Assembly (NCBI RefSeq): GCF_014698795.1
Contig: NZ_JACJTR010000011.1
Location: 1-64,000, forward strand
DNA length: 64,000 nt
Direction of reading: 5' to 3'
Source: Nostoc sp. FACHB-892
GTDB taxonomy: Bacteria > Cyanobacteriota > Cyanobacteriia > Cyanobacteriales > Nostocaceae
Part shown: piece after piece, positions 57,376 through 64,000 of the stretch
Layout of the letters: each line of letters starts with the position of its first letter
Position numbering within the stretch: position 1 is the first letter of the stretch
Position numbers and translations under genes: made by a program
Notes under the pieces: generated by a model
Database searches by the model: none
Seen by the model: the letters and a program-made list of their open reading frames with translations, nothing else
What the model was told of the DNA's origin: nothing

Positions 57376-59736
57376 ATGGCAGAAAAACCTACATCTACCT
57401 TAACTAAAAACTATGTCTCTACTGCCAATAGAGTGTCAAGTAAACCGACAAAAGTAACGTCAACAGCATCGGCTCGCCAGTCTAGGTGGATGCTTCGCTT
57501 AGGCCATCTCCTCGCTGGTGCTTGGGCAATAGGTGCAGGAGTACTGAGTGCTTCTGGTGGGGAATTGGTTCAATTGATGGAAAATAAGGCGCTTTCTGGC
57601 TTTTTTCAAGTGCGTGGACCGATTTTGCCTCCAGAAGACATCGTAATTTTAGCAATAGACGATCAGTCAATATCAGTTCCCGAACAGTACTATAGAACAA
57701 ATCCGAAACAGTATGCATACTTAGAAACACTGAAATCTTATCCTTATAAACGGGCTGCATATGCTCAGATAATTACAAAGTTAATGAAAGCAGGTGTCCG
57801 TTCTGTAGGGGTAGATGTCGTTTTTGACACGCCAAGTAGTTATGGAGTGGCTGACGATCGCCAACTCCAGGCAGTATTACAAAAATATGGCAGCAAAGTT
57901 ACCTTAGCAGCCGTCTACGAAAATTCCCAGATCCGCCAAGGGTCTTTTATGCAATTAATTGACCCACAAGAGATGTTTCGTATAGGGTCAGTGTCCATTG
58001 GCTCAGTTAATTTCCCCCTAGAGGTAGATGGTAAAGTTCATCAATTGGGAAGTGAGTTTTCTAAGTTGTTAGCTGAAGATAATTTGATCGAAAATCTACC
58101 CACTTTTGATGAAGCAACGCTCAGGGCAGCACAAGTCAATTATCCCCAACCAAAGGGCAATCGCATTCATTTTTGGGGGCCTGCTGGTACATTTGAGCAA
58201 ATACCCCTTTGGCATGTACTCGACCCGGAGAACTGGAACACCTATTTGCAGCAGGGAAAGGTCTTCAAAGACAAGATAGTGCTGATTGGTGCAACAGATA
58301 AGTTACATAATGATTATTATCCAGTAGCTGTTAGCAACAGCACTAAACGGATGTCAGGCGTGGAAATTCACGCCCATGCGATCGCAACTTTGATGAAAGG
58401 TAAAGCCATCGCCCCAGGAATTGATAGTCGACCGTTGCGGGGTTTGTTTGTGCTAATTATAGTTGGCAGTACAGCCTTGATGATTAGCAGACGCAAGCAT
58501 AGTATCAATAGATTTCTATATAGCCTTGCCCTCTCTGGCACTTGGGTAGGAATTAGCTATGGGTTATTTGTCTATGGTCAGTTAATTTTCCCCACTACTG
58601 TACCAATGATTGCGATCGCGATGACCGGACTTTGCTATCTGACAACCTCATTGGTGAGAGAAAGCATCAAAAAACGCCAAATAGTAGACATTTTTCAGAA
58701 GTATAAAACTTCCCCTGTTGTCCAAGAGATTATTAGCCAACAAGATGACTTGCAAGACCTAATTCAGCAACGAGATTTAGCCTTATCAGGAAAAGTCCTG
58801 GCTCGACGCTACAAAATTGTCAAAGTTCTCGGTTCCGGTGGATTCAGCGAAACTTACATTGCCGAAGATACCCAACGTCCTGGAAATCCACGATGTGTTG
58901 TTAAACAACTAAAACCAGCCAACACCAAACCAGAAGCTTTGCAACTTGCCAGACGTTTATTTAGCTCAGAAGCGCAAACACTCGAAAAATTGGGAACACA
59001 CCCTCAAATTCCGCAACTTTTGGCGTATTTTGAAGAAGATGAAGAATTTTATTTAGTACAAGAACAGATCATTGGTCATCCTTTAAATCAGGAATTGCCA
59101 ACAGGCAGAGCAATTGAGGAAATTGCAGTGATCAAAATTGTCAGAGACTTATTGCAAACATTAACATTTGTCCATAAAAACAATGTGATTCACCGGGATA
59201 TTAAGCCCAGCAATATCATCCGCCGACATTCAGACGGTAAACTAGTACTGATTGACTTTGGAGCTGTCAAAGAAGTCAGTACAAGACAGCTTGATCATCA
59301 AGAGCAAACCCCCTTCACTATTGGCATTGGTACTCAGGGTTACGCACCAAGTGAGCAATGTTTTGGGCGTCCACATTACAGTAGTGATATCTATGCAGTC
59401 GGCATGGTTGGGATTAAAGCCTTGACTGGTATAACACCCCGTGAGCTAGATAGAGATGCTGATGGAGAGATAAAATGGAGCGATGCCTACGGCGGTAAAC
59501 TACGCTCTCAAGTGAGCCACTCTCTAGCTAAGATTCTCAGTAAAATGGTGCTTGAAGACTTTAAGGAGCGATATCAGTCGGCATCAGAGGCTCTTGAGGA
59601 TCTTAAAGTTTTTAACGATATTGTAAGTTCCCAAACCATATACCCCATGCAACAGGATGACTCATTAATGAATACTTTAGATGAATTAGGCGCTCCCACA
59701 AAATCTTGTTCAGAAACATCTTCAGAAACTACTTAA
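57376..59736 (+). CDS. CHASE2-domain Ser/Thr protein kinase
   Basis: A 786-aa receptor-like kinase. A TM segment (~40-60) leads to an extracytoplasmic CHASE2 sensor (~65-345, with VRGPILPPEDIVILAIDDQS). Three hydrophobic segments follow (~353-370, 380-400, 405-425), then a cytoplasmic Hanks-type kinase domain (~475-745): GSGGFSETY (P-loop), VVKQLKP (Lys), VIHRDIKPSNII (HRD loop) and LIDFGAVKEV (DFG). All catalytic residues are present. The signal is unknown. It is followed by a terminator. Confidence 0.95.
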   Translation: MAEKPTSTLTKNYVSTANRVSSKPTKVTSTASARQSRWMLRLGHLLAGAWAIGAGVLSASGGELVQLMENKALSGFFQVRGPILPPEDIVILAIDDQSISVPEQYYRTNPKQYAYLETLKSYPYKRAAYAQIITKLMKAGVRSVGVDVVFDTPSSYGVADDRQLQAVLQKYGSKVTLAAVYENSQIRQGSFMQLIDPQEMFRIGSVSIGSVNFPLEVDGKVHQLGSEFSKLLAEDNLIENLPTFDEATLRAAQVNYPQPKGNRIHFWGPAGTFEQIPLWHVLDPENWNTYLQQGKVFKDKIVLIGATDKLHNDYYPVAVSNSTKRMSGVEIHAHAIATLMKGKAIAPGIDSRPLRGLFVLIIVGSTALMISRRKHSINRFLYSLALSGTWVGISYGLFVYGQLIFPTTVPMIAIAMTGLCYLTTSLVRESIKKRQIVDIFQKYKTSPVVQEIISQQDDLQDLIQQRDLALSGKVLARRYKIVKVLGSGGFSETYIAEDTQRPGNPRCVVKQLKPANTKPEALQLARRLFSSEAQTLEKLGTHPQIPQLLAYFEEDEEFYLVQEQIIGHPLNQELPTGRAIEEIAVIKIVRDLLQTLTFVHKNNVIHRDIKPSNIIRRHSDGKLVLIDFGAVKEVSTRQLDHQEQTPFTIGIGTQGYAPSEQCFGRPHYSSDIYAVGMVGIKALTGITPRELDRDADGEIKWSDAYGGKLRSQVSHSLAKILSKMVLEDFKERYQSASEALEDLKVFNDIVSSQTIYPMQQDDSLMNTLDELGAPTKSCSETSSETT

Positions 59737-59804
59737 AGAGGACGCGGGGACATTAATAAGGGCGCAGGGGCAGGCAAAAAGGTATAAACCTCGCTTGTAG
59801 GCTA

Positions 59805-59825
59805 AAGCACTCGTGCTTCTTTTTT
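59805..59825 (+). terminator. intrinsic terminator after the kinase gene
   Basis: AAGCA-CTCG-TGCTT at 59805-59818 followed by CTTTTTT, about 70 bp after the kinase stop. The stem is short but position and T-run fit. Confidence 0.55.
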
Positions 59826-59832
59826 CGCTTGG

Positions 59833-59970
59833 TTAACGTGAGTTCGACAAGTCTTATTTGACCTTTCTCCGACACGGAGAGGGGAGCAAAAAGCTGAATT
59901 TTTCGTTGCTCCTCCCTCTCCGAAACGGAAAGGGAGGCTGGGAGGGAGAGATTCATCGAACTCACGTTAA
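59833..59970. mobile_element. MITE-like element with perfect 15-bp TIRs
   Basis: TTAACGTGAGTTCGA at 59833-59847 and its exact reverse complement TCGAACTCACGTTAA at 59956-59970 enclose 108 bp that itself contains an inverted CTCTCCG-type pair. There is no coding capacity. The right end overlaps the last codons of the glutathione reductase gene: its TAA stop (59967-59969) lies inside the terminal repeat. Confidence 0.75.
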
Positions 59971-61313
59971 TTTAACGACAGGAATTCTTCTCCTGCTGTG
60001 GGATGAATGCCTATTGTTTCATCCAAGTCTTCCTTGGTAATGCCTTTGCGAATTGCCACACCCAGACTTTGAATGATATCTGCTGCATGTTCACCCACCA
60101 TATGAGCGCCTAAAACTTTCCCAGAATCACCATTTATCACTACCTTTATAGTGGTTGATTGATTCTGTTCGATTAACTGATATAACAGTGGCTGGAATTG
60201 GGTGCAATAGCATTGTACAGATTCACCAAATTTTTCCCGTGCTTTTGCCTCCGTCATTCCCACACTAGCCGCTTCTGGACGGCAAAAAACAGCAGTAGGC
60301 ACATAATCATAATTTAGTTTTTGCGCCTTGTTGCCAAAAACTGTATCGGCAAAGGCAATACCTTCTGCCTTAGCCACTGGAGTCAATTGCACGCGGCTGG
60401 TGCAGTCACCCACAGCAAAAATGTTTTCTTCACTAGTGCGGCTGTATTCGTCTACTTTGATTGCACCATGTTCGCCAAGTTCAACATGGACATTTTCTAA
60501 ACCAAGATTCTTAGTATTTGGAGCGTAGCCTGTGGCAACTAAGATGGTATCTGCTGTAATTATTTCTTGGCTCTCACCAGTAATAGTTACCAAAAAACCT
60601 TCTTCTGAAAATTTGATTTCATCAACGGTGCTGTTGGTGAAAAACTTAATTCCGCGTTTAGTCAAACCTTGTTGTACCGCAGAGCAAATGTCATCATCAA
60701 ACCCCGATAAAATCATCTCGCCTCTTTCAATTACCACCACCTCACAACCAAAAGCGTGCATCATGCTGGAAAATTCTACGCCAATGTAGCCGCCGCCAAT
60801 AATTGCCAAACGTTTCGGTAGATAGGGTAAATGAAACATCTCACGGGATGTAATGGCGTATTCTATACCTGGGATTTTGGGCTTGAGGGGTTGCCCTCCC
60901 ACAGCAATTAAAATTTTGTCTGCTGTAACTTTGCGTCCATTTATATCGATAGTATGGGTATCGATAAAAGTGGCACATTCGGAAATTAGTTCAATTCCAG
61001 CTTTTTGCAATTGCTGAAAATACGACTGGTTAATGGTGTTAATATGCTGATGTACTGACTTAATAAATAATGTCCAGTCAAAATATGTTTGACAGTCACT
61101 CCACCCATAACTGTGCGCTATTTGATTTTGCAGGGCGAAATCAGCAGCGTAGACAATAAGTTTTTTAGGAACACAACCGCGATTTACACAAGTCCCACCA
61201 ACGGATTCTTGTTCGGCGATAGCGACACGTACACCGTAACTAGCTGCTTTTTTAGCTGCTGCCAATCCTCCAGGCCCAGCACCAATGACAAACAAATCGT
61301 AATCAAATGTCAT
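59967..61313 (-). CDS. gor: glutathione-disulfide reductase
   Basis: A 448-aa flavoprotein disulfide reductase from ATG 61313 (AAGGGA SD; a GTG 21 nt earlier is less likely). FAD motif VIGAGPGGLAAA, redox pair GGTCVNRGCVPKK (~39), NADPH fold GGGYIGVEF (~172), second FAD motif FAVGDCT (~303) and the active His in HPTAGEEF near the end. It keeps glutathione reduced in the cytosol. The C-terminus ends LSLN, with the stop supplied by the adjoining inverted-repeat element. Confidence 0.94.
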   Translation of the reverse strand: MTFDYDLFVIGAGPGGLAAAKKAASYGVRVAIAEQESVGGTCVNRGCVPKKLIVYAADFALQNQIAHSYGWSDCQTYFDWTLFIKSVHQHINTINQSYFQQLQKAGIELISECATFIDTHTIDINGRKVTADKILIAVGGQPLKPKIPGIEYAITSREMFHLPYLPKRLAIIGGGYIGVEFSSMMHAFGCEVVVIERGEMILSGFDDDICSAVQQGLTKRGIKFFTNSTVDEIKFSEEGFLVTITGESQEIITADTILVATGYAPNTKNLGLENVHVELGEHGAIKVDEYSRTSEENIFAVGDCTSRVQLTPVAKAEGIAFADTVFGNKAQKLNYDYVPTAVFCRPEAASVGMTEAKAREKFGESVQCYCTQFQPLLYQLIEQNQSTTIKVVINGDSGKVLGAHMVGEHAADIIQSLGVAIRKGITKEDLDETIGIHPTAGEEFLSLN

Positions 61314-61478
61314 AAAAATCTGTCCCTTTTTCACTTTTTGGAAAGCAGAGCTATTTCATCCCTTATAGTTATTCAAACAAAACTTCATCTACTGCCTTTG
61401 GGTGGACAATTTGAGATTAAACCAGGCTGATATGTAGCACATAGCGGCATTAATCGTAATTACATCCAAAAAGAACAG

Positions 61479-61610
61479 CATAGGCGCAGCCCGCCGTAGA
61501 CATCGCTCGATTATTGCTAAGTTATATTACATTATGTTACCAAACAAGCATTTTGTCTATTCTACAAGAGGTAGATGTTTGCGTAGGCGTAGCCCGTAGT
61601 ATACATCGCT
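61479..61610. repeat. two copies of a short dispersed repeat
   Basis: CATAGGCGCAGCCCGCCGTAGACATCGC (about 61479-61506) and a second copy, CGTAGGCGTAGCCCGTAGTATACATCGC (about 61581-61608), are two diverged copies of a short dispersed repeat. A different short repeat family precedes the pentapeptide gene at 44565-44612. No further content was seen in the 325-bp intergenic region. Confidence 0.6.
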
Positions 61611-61638
61611 TCTGTTGGGTGGGTATGCGATCGCACTT

Positions 61639-62316
61639 TTACGCAGCAACTGCACTGAAGAAGAAATTCAGCCGATTAAGCCATTGATGCCAGACATGAA
61701 TTAGCCTTGCACGGTCAAATTCAAAAATCTCTGCTTCCTCACCTGGCAACACTACAACGATAAGAGCATGGTTAATTTTGCAGTTAAAGAGGCGATCGCT
61801 ATAATACCGATTTATCGCACCACCATAAGCAGCTAGTTGTAAAGGCTTGTCATAAAGCTTATCAATTCTCAGTTTTGGTTCTTCGGCTGTAGTCCATTCA
61901 ATTAAATGCGGAACACCTTGATAACGAGCAACCAAATCAAATTTCCCGGCGTAAAGTTCCTTATAGTTAGGCACGGCTTGTTCAACCAGTTGAACATCGC
62001 TAAGTTGGTTTAGCACAGATTGAACGCTATCCCAGTAAGGCTGAATCAGGCTGCTGTCAGGTTTGGGTGAGTAACCTTGCAAGTGTTCTTTAATCAACTG
62101 GTGCAAGGCATTTCCTCGGCGACGGCTGTTAGCAGCGATTCGATTTGCTTCTGCATCGCCAACTTTATTACGCCAATGGGAAAGGGCGGCTACAGACTTT
62201 GGTGGCTGTGTCGCTTTTAAAACTGTGGTGACAGCAGGAAGAAGAACACTACCATTGCCTTGATAGTAGCATCGTCCGTTGATGTAAGTAGATTTTATAA
62301 GTTGCGAGTAGTGAAT
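61639..62316 (-). CDS. PD-(D/E)XK nuclease-like protein, start codon unclear
   Basis: The frame is open from a TAG at 62341-62343 to the stop at 61639, 233 codons. It contains INGRCYYQGNGSVLLPAVT, LSHWRNKVGDAEANRIA, RRRGNALHQLI, and YAGKFDLVARYQG...LIEWTTAEEPK, a plausible G-x-x-D...E-x-T/K nuclease core. The natural N-terminus looks like (M)HYSQLIKSTYI, but the codon before HYSQ is ATT (62314-62316) and no ATG, GTG or TTG exists in the frame before a TTG at 62106. Either ATT is used, or the start codon was lost. It is divergent from the NACHT gene by about 115 bp. Confidence 0.6.
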   Translation of the reverse strand: MHYSQLIKSTYINGRCYYQGNGSVLLPAVTTVLKATQPPKSVAALSHWRNKVGDAEANRIAANSRRRGNALHQLIKEHLQGYSPKPDSSLIQPYWDSVQSVLNQLSDVQLVEQAVPNYKELYAGKFDLVARYQGVPHLIEWTTAEEPKLRIDKLYDKPLQLAAYGGAINRYYSDRLFNCKINHALIVVVLPGEEAEIFEFDRARLIHVWHQWLNRLNFFFSAVAA

Positions 62317-62430
62317 TACTACATCAACTTTTGCGTTAGCCTAGTACACAAGTAATACACATACTGTGAGTCTTTGTAAATAGATAGAGTACACAGATGT
62401 GTACTATGGTTTGGATGTTCTGAAGAATAT

Positions 62431-64000
62431 GAATAAACAACACTTCAATCAAGTATTTAATCAGCTAAGTGATAGACGAAAGGAAGTATTACTGAAATTG
62501 TTAGCGAACGAAAAAGATCAAGCGATCGCAAAATCTCTGAATATCGAACCAACAACGGTTAGAAAACATCGTCAGGAGATTTGCGAGGCATTTGGCTTAA
62601 CGAATGAATTTCAAGATCAACGCCGTTCAAAGCTTCCCGAATTGATTACTCTGTTTGCCAAGTACAAGCCTGAGTTATTAAATCAAGCTAGTTTAGAATT
62701 CCCACAATCTGAAAATATCACTGAAGAGAAAACGATATTTAATAATTCTGACGCAGGCGTTAAGCTACAAGATGAAGTATTTGCTATATTGCAAAAGGCA
62801 ACATTGTTGCAGATTACACCGTTTCCAGAAACTATCAAACAACTAGAAGATGCTCTTGAAAAGATTCCATCATTAATAAATGAAAGACAAATTCGCAAAG
62901 CTGAATTATTAGAATTAAATAAAAAGTCGAAAAAAGAAAAACTCAATGCTAAAGATGATGATAAATTAAGATTTCTTGAAAAAGATATTACCTTACAAGA
63001 TAGACAAGAGTTTTTAGCAAGAGATACAAACTTAAATATTTTTTATATTAAACAGTTTTTTGATAAAATCCCAATAGAAAAGTCAAAATTTATTAAAATA
63101 TGCTTAGTATTAAATATTGATTGGAAAAACCTTACAGATATATATTTTGTAAAAACACTAGTTTTATTAGTACCGCAGATACGGTTACAATACTCTCAAA
63201 GAATTACATATTTTTGTGGGAAGCTCAATGTATTATATCTCTCAAAGTCTCTTGAAATAGATGAGCTTTATGTAGATGTGAATATACTAGATAATCCGCC
63301 CAGTTACCAATGGTTGGACTTTACGGATATACCTCAAGTTTATAACCCACAGACACATGAATTTGATCGCTTGGGCTTAGGGAAAGTTACTCAAGAAAGA
63401 GTTGCAGGAGTTTTTGCTGTAGAAAAATATCAGAATTTAATGGTACTAGGTAAACCAGGCGCGGGTAAAAGTACTTTTTTGAAACATATAGCAGTCCAAT
63501 GTAATCAAGGTACATTAGAAGCTGACAGAGTTCCTATTTTTATTGGAATAAAACAATTTGCTGATGATTCCAGAAAAATAGGACAATACGATTTATTAAA
63601 CTATATCCGTAAAGAGTTTGAAATTTGTGGTATTACCGAAGCTGCATTAGTAGATAACCTCTTAGAATATGGCAGATTGCTTATTCTGCTTGATGGATTA
63701 GATGAGGTATCGCAAGAAAGTAGTAATCAGGCAATACAATGTATTAATAGTTTTTGTAATGTTTTCTTTAAGAATAAAATTATTATTACTTGTAGAATTG
63801 CTGCTCAAAAATATAAATTTTTTAGCTTTAAAGATATTGAAGTAGCAGATTTTACATTCGAGCAAATTAAGGTTTTTGCTAAAAATTGGTTTATGGCAGT
63901 TGACAATAAATCTGAAGAAGATGGAATTTTTAAAGCCTATCAGTTTATAGAACAGCTAAATTGCCCAGAAAATCAACAATTAAAAGATATAGCCGTAACA
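62431..64000 (+). CDS. HTH-NACHT STAND ATPase, partial
   Basis: Translated by eye from ATG 62431, the frame is open to the right edge (at least 523 codons, 3' end missing). Residues ~8-50 form an HTH resembling LuxR/sigma-type domains (LSDRRKEVLLKLL...QAIAKSLNIEPTTVRKHRQE). A helical charged segment follows (~105-190). A NACHT NTPase begins near 320: LVLGKPGAGKSTFLKHIA-type Walker A (read VLGKPGAGKS, ~342) and LLILLDGLDEV Walker B (~418), then IIITCR sensor-like. Such STAND proteins serve as signal switches, and several bacterial NACHT proteins are antiphage. The C-terminal sensor repeats are not in the window, so that role is undecided. Confidence 0.85.

Overview
The window reads as chromosomal DNA of a filamentous, Nostocales-type cyanobacterium. 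Evidence: many GCGATCGC (HIP1) octamers, a magnesium-chelatase gene (chlI), 7-bp TAGGAGT-type tandem repeats, a Nif11-type small protein, a CHASE2 Ser/Thr kinase, a LabA-like NYN protein, and an exact copy of the core motif of the cyanobacterial sRNA Yfr1. No tRNA and no CRISPR array were recognised.

Left edge to 22 kb: the 5' end of a 16S rRNA gene reads off the left edge, with a good sigma70 promoter behind it and a decayed transposase upstream. A split NRPS locus follows. It has three single-module synthetases on the minus strand: TubC-C-A-MT-PCP (predicted N-Me-Leu), C-A-PCP (Ile/Val-like) and C-A-PCP-TE (Phe-like). An alpha/beta hydrolase, a GT4 glycosyltransferase, an AraC regulator and a GFA-family protein lie between them. 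The TE module is encoded first, so gene order cannot equal assembly order. A glycogen debranching enzyme (glgX) follows.

22-38 kb: housekeeping and hypothetical genes (SprT-like, HAD, SDR, DUF4383, DUF547, GT2, GHL10) are mixed with clear decay. The decayed genes are a truncated esterase, a VKOR-like gene with an in-frame TGA, a HindVP-type restriction gene split by a TGA beside an intact m5C methyltransferase, and a frameshifted small gene. A palindromic Fur-like box sits next to a free-standing terminator and may mark an iron-responsive sRNA. Then come chlI, a DNA-polymerase-beta-like nucleotidyltransferase and an orphan Nif11 peptide.

38-56 kb: rplU-rpmA with a structured leader, a Tat/lipobox molybdopterin oxidoreductase, an OYE-family oxidoreductase, Yfr1, a quinone oxidoreductase, and a membrane pentapeptide/HhH protein. 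Two extreme Gly/Asn repeat proteins without signal peptides follow. Next are a beta-lactamase-fold protein, a PaiB-like protein, a GNAT with a DapF paralogue that has lost both catalytic cysteines, and leuA.

56-64 kb: a NYN protein, an unlisted 48-codon ORF with a strong SD, the CHASE2 kinase, a small inverted-repeat element whose end supplies the stop codon of glutathione reductase, a PD-(D/E)XK-like protein with no normal start codon, and a divergent HTH-NACHT STAND ATPase that runs off the right edge. Two further MITE-like copies (about 163 bp) lie at 21.9 and 29.7 kb.
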